Positions 16,912 to 22,889 of a DNA stretch of 22,889 nt are shown in pieces (within the stretch, counting starts at the first letter, position 1; each line of letters starts with the position of its first letter). The notes under the pieces are model-generated. The model was given only the letters and a program-made list of their open reading frames with translations, was not told the origin of the DNA and searched no databases. The position numbers and the translations under genes were made by a program. This DNA is from Candidatus Tectimicrobiota bacterium (GTDB lineage: Bacteria; JACPSX01): NCBI GenBank assembly GCA_016193065.1, contig JACPSX010000166.1, forward strand, positions 1 through 22,889, in the 5' to 3' direction.

Positions 16912-16940
16912 TTGACAGGGTGGGATCGCAACGCTACCAT
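16912..16940 (+). promoter_or_regulatory. Sigma-70 promoter for the cox operon
   Basis: A perfect TTGACA (16912-16917) with a 17-base spacer to TACCAT (16935-16940; four of six matches). It lies in the 242-base gap before coxB and would give a leader of about 160 bases. It implies that the oxidase genes can be transcribed apart from the bd-like module. Confidence 0.6.
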
Positions 16941-17026
16941 TGCCATTTTGATGGGCTGAGCAGACCCAGAAAGGGACAGCGAAGCCGGCATTTGGGATAC
17001 GGCCGGCCTAGCCGTCTGCACGGTAT

Positions 17027-17051
17027 GATCCGGAGCGCGAGGTTCCGGATC
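17027..17051 (+). promoter_or_regulatory. Hairpin in the coxB leader
   Basis: GATCCGGA (17027-17034) and TCCGGATC (17044-17051) form a perfect 8-base stem with a 9-base loop, followed by GGATTTTCC. It stands between the cox promoter and coxB. It could be an attenuator, a weak terminator for upstream transcripts or a protein-binding site; the short T-run makes a strong terminator unlikely. Confidence 0.35.
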
Positions 17052-17105
17052 GGATTTTCCTCGAAAGAAAAGCAGTCATAGAGGTCTTAAGAGGGGGATA
17101 CCTCG

Positions 17106-17765
17106 ATGATGAGCTGGCTTCCGGAAAACGTCTCGTCCTACGGCGGGGCGGTCGATTCTCTATTTTACCTCGTCTACTACATCACCGGTGCAGTGTTTTT
17201 CCTGGTCATGGGGTTAATGATCTTCTTCCTGGTGAAGTACCGCCACCGGGAAGGCCGGCGGGCCAGGTACAGCCACGGGAACAACACGCTGGAGATCCTC
17301 TGGACTGTCGTTCCGGCTCTGATCCTGGTGGTGCTGACGGCATTGAGCGTGCCTACCTGGGCGAAAATCAAGAGTCACATCCCGCCGACCGACCTCACGA
17401 TCCAGGTCATTGGGAAGCAATTTAACTGGGAGGTCACGTACGCCGGTCCGGACGGCAAGTTCGGCACCGAGGACGACAGGACCTTCGACAACGAGATGCA
17501 TGTCCCTGTAAACGCGCCCGTAAAAGTCGTCCTTCTTTCCAAGGACGTGATCCACAGTCTCTTCCTGCCGAACCTCCGTTTCAAGCAGGACGCGGTGCCT
17601 GGACGGGAAATCCCCCAGTGGTTCCAGGCCACCAAGACGGGGAAGTACGTGATCCCGTGCGCGGAGCTCTGCGGGTTCGGGCACTCCGGGATGCAGGGGT
17701 ACCTCTACGTCCACACTGCGCAGGAGTACGAGCAGTGGGTGAAGGAACAGTGGCCCTCATCATGA
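17106..17765 (+). CDS. coxB: Cytochrome c oxidase subunit II (CuA subunit)
   Basis: Subunit II accepts electrons through a dinuclear CuA centre outside the membrane and passes them to haem a. The 219-residue product has two membrane helices (about 19-43 and 62-82) and a cupredoxin domain. All CuA ligands are visible: H150 in DVIHSLFLP and, in CAELCGFGHSGM, C185, E187, C189, H193 and M196. No cytochrome c domain is fused at the C-terminus, so this is not a caa3-type subunit II and needs a separate donor. GAGGGGG precedes the tandem ATGs at 17106/17109. First gene of the oxidase operon. Confidence 0.97.
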   Translation: MMSWLPENVSSYGGAVDSLFYLVYYITGAVFFLVMGLMIFFLVKYRHREGRRARYSHGNNTLEILWTVVPALILVVLTALSVPTWAKIKSHIPPTDLTIQVIGKQFNWEVTYAGPDGKFGTEDDRTFDNEMHVPVNAPVKVVLLSKDVIHSLFLPNLRFKQDAVPGREIPQWFQATKTGKYVIPCAELCGFGHSGMQGYLYVHTAQEYEQWVKEQWPSS

Positions 17766-17798
17766 ATCAATCGGATTCCAGAAGGAGAACGGTGAGCG

Positions 17799-19571
17799 AT
17801 GAGTGACTCGGTAGGGGCAGCAGTGGCTGTGCACGATACCCACACCGGCTATGAGCGTCTGGGCTTCGTGAGGACCTACATCTTTTCCACCGATCACAAG
17901 ATGATCGGACGTCAATTCCTGTTCCTGGGCCTTTTTATGCTGGTCGTCGGCGGCTTTCTGGCCATGTTGATCCGTTGGGAGCTGGGCTGGCCGCAAACGC
18001 CCGTGCCGGGCTTCGGTTGGTTGTTCAAAGATACCGAAGGAGTCATTCCCCCCGAAGCCTACAACATGCTGTTCACCATGCACGCGACTCTTATGATCTT
18101 CTTCGTCGTGATGCCGATCATGGTGGGCTGCTTCGGGAACTTCCTGATCCCACTCATGATCGGAGCCCGCGACATGGCGTTTCCGAAGCTCAATATGCTG
18201 TCGTTCTGGACGGGGGCGGTGGGGGGCGTGATCATGCTGGCGGCCTTCTTCGTCCCCGGCGGCGCCGCGGCGTCCGGCTGGACGGCTTACGCGCCGCTGT
18301 CGGCGGTGACCGAGTACACGGGGGTCGACTGGGGGCAGAACCTGTGGTGCATCAGTCTGTTCGTTCTCGGCATCTCGTCCCTGATGGGAGCCATCAACTA
18401 CATCACGACCGTCATCAACATGCGGGCTCCGGGGATGACGTTGTTCCGGTTGCCGCTGGTGATCTGGTCGCTTTTCATTACGGCCATCCTCTTGCTTTTC
18501 GCCCTGCCCGTGCTCACGTCCGCCGTGGTGATGCTTCTCTTCGACCGCCTGCTGGGGACCCACTGGTTCCTCCCGAAGGGCGGAGGGGAACCACTCCTCT
18601 GGCAGCACCTCTTCTGGTTCTTCGGCCATCCGGAGGTCTACATCCTGGTTCTTCCGGCCATGGGCGTCACTTCCGAGGTTCTGTCCACCTTTTCCCGGAA
18701 GCCGATCTTCGGGTACCGCGCCATGGCCTACTCCATGATCGCCATCGCCTTCCTTTCCTGGATTGTCTGGGGACATCACATGTTCGTGAGCGGGATGAAC
18801 CCGATGATCGGCATGTCCTTCATGCTCTCCACCATGGTGATTGCCGTTCCGTCGGCCATCAAGACGTTTAACTGGCTGGGGACTCTGTGGGGGGGATCGA
18901 TCCGCTTCAAGACGCCGATGCTCCACGCCCTGGGGTTCGTATCGACCTTCGTCATCGGCGGACTCTCGGGCATCTGGATGGCCAACACGCCGGTGGATAT
19001 CTTCATCCACGACACGTACTTCATCGTGGCCCATTTCCATTATGTGGTGGCGGGGATTATTTTTGCCATGTTTGCGTCCGTTACCTACTGGTTCCCGAAG
19101 ATGTTCGGCCGCGTAATGAACGAAATGCTGGGCAAAATACACTTCGTCCTCACTTTCATCTTCTTCAACCTGACCTTCTTCCCCATGCACATCCTGGGCT
19201 TGGGCGGGATGATGAGAAGGATCTACGATCCGACCCAGTACGAGTTCTTGCAGGCGCTGCAGCCGATCAACCATTTCATGTCCATAAGCGCGCTTCTCCT
19301 GGGAGCCTCGCAGATTTTCTTCATCGCCAACTTCTTCTGGAGCCTCTTTGCCGGGAAGAAGGCCGAGGACAACCCCTGGAAGGCGAACACCCTGGAATGG
19401 TCCGCCCCGTCCCCTCCGCCCCACGGCAACTGGGCCGGCTCCCCCCCGACGGTCCATCGGGGTCCTTATGAGTACAGCTCCCCCGAGGTGGAGGAGGACT
19501 ACTTCCCCCAGAATCGTCCCCACCCGGCGTTGACGGGTGCTGGATCTTCAGCGAGAGTGGGAGGTCACTAA
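17799..19571 (+). CDS. coxA: Cytochrome c oxidase subunit I, A1-type haem-copper oxidase
   Basis: The catalytic subunit reduces O2 to water and pumps protons. The 590-residue product has the usual 12 helices and all key residues: haem a ligands H95 (TMHATLM) and H414, haem a3 ligand H412 (AHFHYVV), CuB ligands H277, H326 and H327, and the cross-linked tyrosine Y281 in GHPEVYILVLP. D125 (ARDMAFPKLN), E279 and K355 (PSAIKTFNW) match the D- and K-channel residues, so this is an A1-type enzyme. The C-terminal tail (about 530-590) is long, polar and proline-rich. AAGGAG lies upstream of ATG 17799, 33 bases after coxB. Needs haem A from the ctaA-ctaB operon. Confidence 0.98.
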   Translation: MSDSVGAAVAVHDTHTGYERLGFVRTYIFSTDHKMIGRQFLFLGLFMLVVGGFLAMLIRWELGWPQTPVPGFGWLFKDTEGVIPPEAYNMLFTMHATLMIFFVVMPIMVGCFGNFLIPLMIGARDMAFPKLNMLSFWTGAVGGVIMLAAFFVPGGAAASGWTAYAPLSAVTEYTGVDWGQNLWCISLFVLGISSLMGAINYITTVINMRAPGMTLFRLPLVIWSLFITAILLLFALPVLTSAVVMLLFDRLLGTHWFLPKGGGEPLLWQHLFWFFGHPEVYILVLPAMGVTSEVLSTFSRKPIFGYRAMAYSMIAIAFLSWIVWGHHMFVSGMNPMIGMSFMLSTMVIAVPSAIKTFNWLGTLWGGSIRFKTPMLHALGFVSTFVIGGLSGIWMANTPVDIFIHDTYFIVAHFHYVVAGIIFAMFASVTYWFPKMFGRVMNEMLGKIHFVLTFIFFNLTFFPMHILGLGGMMRRIYDPTQYEFLQALQPINHFMSISALLLGASQIFFIANFFWSLFAGKKAEDNPWKANTLEWSAPSPPPHGNWAGSPPTVHRGPYEYSSPEVEEDYFPQNRPHPALTGAGSSARVGGH

Positions 19572-19599
19572 TACGAACGGATTCAATCCTGATCTGTTC

Positions 19600-19655
19600 C
19601 GCATCCCTCACCCCGACCCTCTCCCCTTAGGGGAGAGGGCAAGGGAGAGGGGGAA
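19600..19655. repeat. REP-like CCCTCTCCCC hairpin between coxA and the 40-residue ORF
   Basis: CCCTCTCCCC (19617-19626) and GGGGAGAGGG (19630-19639) form a perfect 10-base stem with a TTA loop, flanked by CCCTCACCCCGA and AAGGGAGAGGGGG. This type of sequence is a common dispersed repeat in bacterial genomes. There is no T-run; it may stabilise or process the mRNA after coxA. Confidence 0.7.
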
Positions 19656-19680
19656 TTGAAATGAGGAGGGAGTCAGCGGG

Positions 19681-19803
19681 ATGAGTGAAGAGAAGGACGG
19701 AAACTTCCTCGGGCAGCGGAACCGGCGAACCGCGACGATCCTGATTGGGTGGATCGCGCTGCTGGCCTTTGCCTCGATTCTTGTGATCGTGATGAGGCAC
19801 TAA
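19681..19803 (+). CDS. 40-residue single-helix membrane protein of the oxidase operon
   Basis: A small ORF: a polar N-terminus (MSEEKDGNFLGQRNRRT) followed by one hydrophobic helix (about 18-38, ILIGWIALLAFASILVIVM) ending RH. GAGGAGGG lies about 10 bases upstream of the ATG, and the next gene (coxC) starts one base after the TAA. Position and form suit a small oxidase subunit or assembly peptide, comparable in kind to the short single-helix proteins often found between coxA and coxC; no specific family is recognised. Confidence 0.72.
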   Translation: MSEEKDGNFLGQRNRRTATILIGWIALLAFASILVIVMRH

Positions 19804-19804
19804 G

Positions 19805-20488
19805 ATGGCTACCGAGACTCGAATTCTGGAAGAGTTGGGAGAAACCAAGGACCTCCTGGACGACGTAGGCGGGGTGCCGCCGCGCTGGCCCCGGGGGGAA
19901 GAAGACGATCGATCCCCTTTTCGGGACTCCGAGCGGGGTTACCCCTCCCGCAATGCCAAACTCGGGATGGCCATGTTCCTGGGGGTGGAGACCATGTTCT
20001 TTGCCGGACTCATTGCCGCCTTCCTTTACTTGCGCCTGAACGCCTCGGAATGGCCTCCGGCCTCTCAGCCCCGTCTTCCAGTATTCGTCACCGGGATCAA
20101 TACGCTGTTGCTCCTGGCCTCGGGCTTCACGATGTGGAGGGTCCAGGGCCCGGCCGCGCGCCAGGACTCGGGGAGGCCGGCCCGAGGGCTGGGGATGACG
20201 TTCCTCCTAGGAACCGTTTTCCTCGTTGTGCAGGGCTACGAGTGGGCGCGACTCGTCCGCTTCGGTCTTACCTTTTCTTCAGGAAGTTACGGGGCGACGT
20301 TTTACACGTTGATCGGGCTCCACGGCCTTCATGTCCTGGGTGCACTCACATGGCTTGCGGCGCTGCAACTGGCCGCAAAGAAGAAGCGCCTTGCTCCGCA
20401 TCACCCGCGCGTGTTTCTGTGCGCGATGTACTGGTACTTCGTGGTGGCCCTATGGCCGGTCCTCTACGGGCTTGTGTATCTGGTGTGA
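19805..20488 (+). CDS. coxC: Cytochrome c oxidase subunit III, first paralogue
   Basis: A 227-residue protein with a hydrophilic N-terminal extension (about 1-50) and five membrane helices. Subunit III family residues include E62 in FLGVETMFFAGL, QGYEWARL (143-150) and GLHGLHVLGA (171-180). The last motif, YWHFVDxxW in canonical subunits, reads YWYFVVALW here, so the conserved His and Asp are missing. Subunit III stabilises the oxidase and supports proton uptake; it has no cofactor. It begins one base after the small ORF and is followed by a second paralogue, so the two may share the role of one classical subunit. Confidence 0.93.
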   Translation: MATETRILEELGETKDLLDDVGGVPPRWPRGEEDDRSPFRDSERGYPSRNAKLGMAMFLGVETMFFAGLIAAFLYLRLNASEWPPASQPRLPVFVTGINTLLLLASGFTMWRVQGPAARQDSGRPARGLGMTFLLGTVFLVVQGYEWARLVRFGLTFSSGSYGATFYTLIGLHGLHVLGALTWLAALQLAAKKKRLAPHHPRVFLCAMYWYFVVALWPVLYGLVYLV

Positions 20489-20518
20489 GGAACAGAGTGT
20501 TTGTGAGGAGAACCTATC

Positions 20519-21142
20519 GTGAGTGACGTGATAACCATTGAGCCGCCCAAGACCATGGAGCAGGCGGAGTCCCCCCTTACCCCGGAGAGCTGGGGGAAGC
20601 TGGGGATGTGGGTCTTCCTGGCAGGGGACGCCATGGGCTTCGGCGTGCTGCTGGCCGGATACGGCGCCATGCGGGCGGCCAGTGCCGACTGGCCCAACCC
20701 TGCCAACCACCTGGGGATTCAGCTCACGGCCTTTATGACCTTCCTGTTGATCTGCAGTTCCGTCACCATGGTGAAGTCCCTGGAATCGATCAAGAAGGGA
20801 TCGCGGAGCCGGATGAAGCTCTTCCTGTTCCTGACCATCCTGGGGGGGGCGACATTCCTGGGGCTGCAGGCTTACGAGTGGACTCATCTGATCGATCGCG
20901 GTCTCAATCTCTACGGGAATCCCTGGGGAGCCTCCCTGTTCGGGACCACCTTTTTCATCATCACGGGATTCCACGGCCTCCACGTGACGGCCGGGGTCAT
21001 TTACCTCTCCTGCATTTTGGCCTATGCGTCGCGCCGCCAGGACCCGGCGCGCAACTACATGCTGGCGGAGATTGCGGGGCTCTACTGGCACTTTGTGGAC
21101 CTGGTGTGGATCATGGTCTTTACATTCGTCTACCTGCTGTGA
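20519..21142 (+). CDS. coxC: Cytochrome c oxidase subunit III, second paralogue
   Basis: A 207-residue protein with five hydrophobic segments. It has LQAYEWTHL (116-124), GFHGLHVTAG (150-159) and a canonical YWHFVDLVW (189-197). The glutamate of the first motif, usually SE, is D37 (FLAGDAMGFG). This pattern is the reverse of the first paralogue, which keeps the Glu but lost the His-Asp. The start is GTG 20519, with GAGGAG about 10 bases upstream, 30 bases after the previous gene. Tandem subunit III-like genes occur in several bacterial oxidase clusters. Confidence 0.93.
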   Translation: MSDVITIEPPKTMEQAESPLTPESWGKLGMWVFLAGDAMGFGVLLAGYGAMRAASADWPNPANHLGIQLTAFMTFLLICSSVTMVKSLESIKKGSRSRMKLFLFLTILGGATFLGLQAYEWTHLIDRGLNLYGNPWGASLFGTTFFIITGFHGLHVTAGVIYLSCILAYASRRQDPARNYMLAEIAGLYWHFVDLVWIMVFTFVYLL

Positions 21143-21161
21143 GGAAAAGACGGGGGAAACG

Positions 21162-21479
21162 ATGGCGGAGCACAAAGACCCAAACTACATGGCGATCTTC
21201 TGGTGGCTGCTGGCCCTGACGATCACTGAACTGGGGGTGATTTTTCTCCCGGCGGCGAGGTGGGTGATTGTCGTCCTGCTCGTGGCGCTGGCGCTCTCCA
21301 AGGCCTCCCTCGTGGCCATGTATTTCATGCACCTGCGGTTCGAGCGCCGCACCCTGAGCTTGATTGCGGTGACCCCGCTTCTGTTGAGCGTCATTGTCTT
21401 GTCCCTTGTCAGTCTGGATCGCTCTCCAGTCCCGCGTCGAACCGTGGACGTGGTGGGGCCTGCACCCTCTGGGCAATGA
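21162..21479 (+). CDS. Cytochrome c oxidase subunit IV (bacterial, CoxD/CtaF-like)
   Basis: A 105-residue protein with three membrane helices and the family signature SKASLVAMYFMHLRFE (about 46-61). It is an accessory subunit of haem-copper oxidases, thought to aid assembly of the CuB site. The frame is open further upstream, but ATG 21162 lies 19 bases after the preceding stop, with GGGGG nearby, and begins a proper N-terminus (MAEHKDPNYM). Last gene of the oxidase operon. Confidence 0.9.
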   Translation: MAEHKDPNYMAIFWWLLALTITELGVIFLPAARWVIVVLLVALALSKASLVAMYFMHLRFERRTLSLIAVTPLLLSVIVLSLVSLDRSPVPRRTVDVVGPAPSGQ

Positions 21480-21487
21480 GTTTTTAA

Positions 21488-21754
21488 TCAGGAGACTTTG
21501 ACACAGTCCTGCTGGCACCCCTCTTTCTCCGGCCACAGGGAGCAGTCCTGCACTTGGGTCTTCTCAGGGCCGAAGGCGGAGGTGAGAGCGGCCTTCCGGG
21601 CATCCAGTTGCACTTCCGCATCCGTTCCCGTTTGAGGGCACCGGAGCATCCGGCGGGCACGAAACCGCAGGAAGACTTCGATGACCACGGGAACCAGAAC
21701 GTACAGAACCCCGAGGGCCACGATGGCGGCTGCGACCAGCAATGGAGCTTTCAT
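21488..21754 (-). CDS. Small single-helix membrane protein with four conserved-looking cysteines
   Basis: An 88-residue protein with one N-terminal helix (about 4-28, APLLVAAAIVALGVLYVLVP) and a soluble tail containing C39 (RCPQTG), C71, C80 and C84 (DCSLWPEKEGCQQDC). The pattern suggests binding of a metal or cluster, or disulfides if the tail is outside. A strong AAGGAGG stands before ATG 21754; the frame is open for 26 further codons upstream without a better start. It converges on coxD. I do not recognise a named family. Its position beside the oxidase suggests, but does not prove, a link with respiration or copper handling. Confidence 0.68.
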   Translation of the reverse strand: MKAPLLVAAAIVALGVLYVLVPVVIEVFLRFRARRMLRCPQTGTDAEVQLDARKAALTSAFGPEKTQVQDCSLWPEKEGCQQDCVKVS

Positions 21755-22350
21755 GTTTTTCCTCCTTACCGGGGAGGGTTCCCGGGCTTCCTCCCCGGGG
21801 CCTATTGTGGGCGGAATGTTCCGGGAAACCATAGTCTAAATCCCTCAAAATGATGGATTATTTTCTCCAAAAATCGGGGGCCCACGCCCAGGATGGGGGT
21901 ACCCGTCCTATGAGTGCGACTCCCGAACGCCTTGCGGCGAGGCAAGGGGGACCGGGGTGCCCCTTGGGGTTCCAGTACTGTTGGCCTGCGGGTCCTGTCG
22001 CCGGGTCGCCTCCTCGATCCGCGCTCCGTCACCCTGACGAGGGTCCCACTTTTGCGCGGCTCTGCGGAGGCTTTCCCGGCGCCACCCGCAGGCCCGTGCG
22101 GGGCGAACCCGGTCTTTATCGGCAGGAGGCTGCCCGTCCCGCCCTGAGCGCAACTGCCGGGAGCAGCGGGGGAACCCCCCGAGGCCCGCGCCGGATGAAA
22201 GCCGGAACTGACCGCAGGGAATTCCGGAAGGTTCATCCAGGCGCGGGCCCGTAAGGGTCCGCTGCGTGAGGCGTGAAGCGAAGGGTGGCAGGGCAGCCTC
22301 ACCACTATACTCTCGCAAAAGTGGGGGTGGGCAAGGAGGTGGTTTCTGCG
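21755..22350 (+). repeat. Gap with the longest copy (C) of the dispersed repeat
   Basis: No gene is seen between 21755 and 22466. A mini-hairpin like the one at 8233 begins at 21897 (GGGTACCC followed by CTATG). Bases 22003-22102 match copy B at 97 of 100 positions in inverse orientation; 22092-22163 resemble copy A (2478-2583); 22253-22336 match copies B and D. Internal palindromes are frequent (for example around 22170-22250). Long open frames cross it on both strands but none looks like a protein. Confidence 0.75.
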
Positions 22351-22379
22351 TTGACAACCTACCGGTGGGGCAGTATACA
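22351..22379 (+). promoter_or_regulatory. Strong sigma-70 promoter for the universal stress protein gene
   Basis: A perfect TTGACA (22351-22356), 17-base spacer and TATACA (22374-22379; five of six). The leader to the start codon would be about 80 bases. It lies just after the end of repeat copy C. Confidence 0.7.
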
Positions 22380-22466
22380 GAGAGTGTTTTGCGGCCCATA
22401 GGAAGTTTACGAAGGGCATTCACTTCAGCAGGTTAGAGTGAGGACTCGAGTTTACAGGAGGAGGGG

Positions 22467-22889
22467 GTGCGGGTGTACAAGCATATCTATGTGCCGGTAG
22501 ATAACTCGGAATATTCCAACCGCGCCATGGAGATGGCCCTGGCGCTGGGTGAGGCCTTTGGCGCGAAATTGACCGGGTGTCACGTTTATGCGGCCCGGCT
22601 TCACGACTACCGCTTCAAGCAGATGGAGTATACCCTCCCGGAGGAGTATAAGGACGAGCAGGAACTGGAGCGCCAGAGAAAGATCCATGACTCCCTGATC
22701 ACCATGGGACTCCAGCTCATCTCCGAGAGCTATTTGGACGTCATGGCCCGCAAGGCGGCGGCCAAGGGGCTATTCTTCGAACCAAAGCTGATCGACGGCA
22801 AGCACTACAAGGTGCTGGTTGAGGACGTCCGGAACTCGAATTACGACCTGGTGGTCATGGGGGCCGTCGGCATGGGGGCGGTTCGTGAC
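22467..22889 (+). CDS. Universal stress protein (UspA family), 3' end outside window
   Basis: An open frame of 141 codons running off the window. It begins VRVYKHIYVPVDNSEYSNRA, the usual first strand and phosphate-binding Asp of the Usp fold, and reaches YDLVVMGAVGMGAVRD, the start of the ATP-binding glycine motif (G-x2-G). Usp proteins bind ATP or AMP and act in stress survival or signalling. The stretch between (about 45-110) is longer than in minimal Usp domains and rich in charged residues (EYKDEQELERQRK). AGGAGGAGG lies before GTG 22467; GTG 22473 is an equal alternative. Own promoter at 22351-22379. Confidence 0.92.
   Translation, partial: MRVYKHIYVPVDNSEYSNRAMEMALALGEAFGAKLTGCHVYAARLHDYRFKQMEYTLPEEYKDEQELERQRKIHDSLITMGLQLISESYLDVMARKAAAKGLFFEPKLIDGKHYKVLVEDVRNSNYDLVVMGAVGMGAVRD

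Noticed and set aside
17760-19523. Long open frame (587 codons) on the - strand opposite coxA
   Set aside because: Translation is low in hydrophobic pattern, His/Arg/Glu/Gly-rich and mirrors the codon use of coxA; it is a shadow of a high-GC gene.
19617-19639. Intrinsic terminator after coxA
   Set aside because: The stem is strong but there is no T-run, and genes of the same operon follow directly; it fits a dispersed REP-like repeat better.
21850-22254. Open frames across repeat copy C
   Set aside because: Both strands are open because of high GC; the inverted copy at 8144-8453 shows the same shadows and no protein-like pattern.

Overview
The window is about 22.9 kb of GC-rich bacterial DNA, densely coding, with short operons. 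Its core is an aerobic respiratory locus: haem A biosynthesis, a cytochrome bd-like/multihaem cytochrome c module and an A1-type cytochrome c oxidase. The organism cannot be named from sequence alone. The bd-like subunit with c-type cytochromes next to an aa3 oxidase, with GC-rich dispersed repeats, is compatible with groups such as Nitrospirota or Methylomirabilota (NC10); this is inference.

Layout. 1-2399 (+): 3' part of uvrA overlapping truA. 2400-2795: repeat-bearing gap with a possible promoter and leader. 2796-5327 (+): a soluble PRC/MgtE-N/CBS protein followed by an NRAMP-family transporter whose metal-site motifs look like the magnesium-type branch. 5405-6589 (+): MFS transporter. 6792-8067 (-): TPR protein and CPBP membrane protease, with repeats between and upstream. 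8576-10854 (-): ctaA, ctaB and a DUF420 protein, read as one operon. 11146-16863 (+), divergent from ctaA: CydA-like protein, dihaem cytochrome c, trihaem cytochrome c fused to an ethylbenzene-dehydrogenase-type haem b domain, exported cupredoxin-like protein and a 65-residue membrane protein. 17106-21479 (+): coxB, coxA, a 40-residue membrane protein, two coxC paralogues and coxD, behind their own promoter. 21488-21754 (-): small Cys-rich membrane protein. 22467-end (+): universal stress protein, cut by the window edge.

How the genes may work together. CtaA and CtaB make haem A for the oxidase, and the DUF420 protein is probably an assembly factor. The oxidase has every expected ligand and proton-channel residue, but its CuA subunit has no fused cytochrome c, so it needs a soluble or membrane-bound donor. 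The bd-like module upstream is the obvious candidate: a CydA-like quinol-reacting membrane subunit coupled to five c-type haems, a haem b domain and a cupredoxin. No bc1 complex or alternative complex III is visible here, so this module may be a quinol:cytochrome c (or cupredoxin) oxidoreductase feeding the oxidase. That is the most interesting hypothesis in the window.

Intergenic DNA carries at least four copies or fragments of one dispersed repeat (2478-2583, 7321-7420, 8144-8453, 22003-22336), with small GGGTACCC-centred hairpins nested in it. One such hairpin lies in frame inside ctaA.
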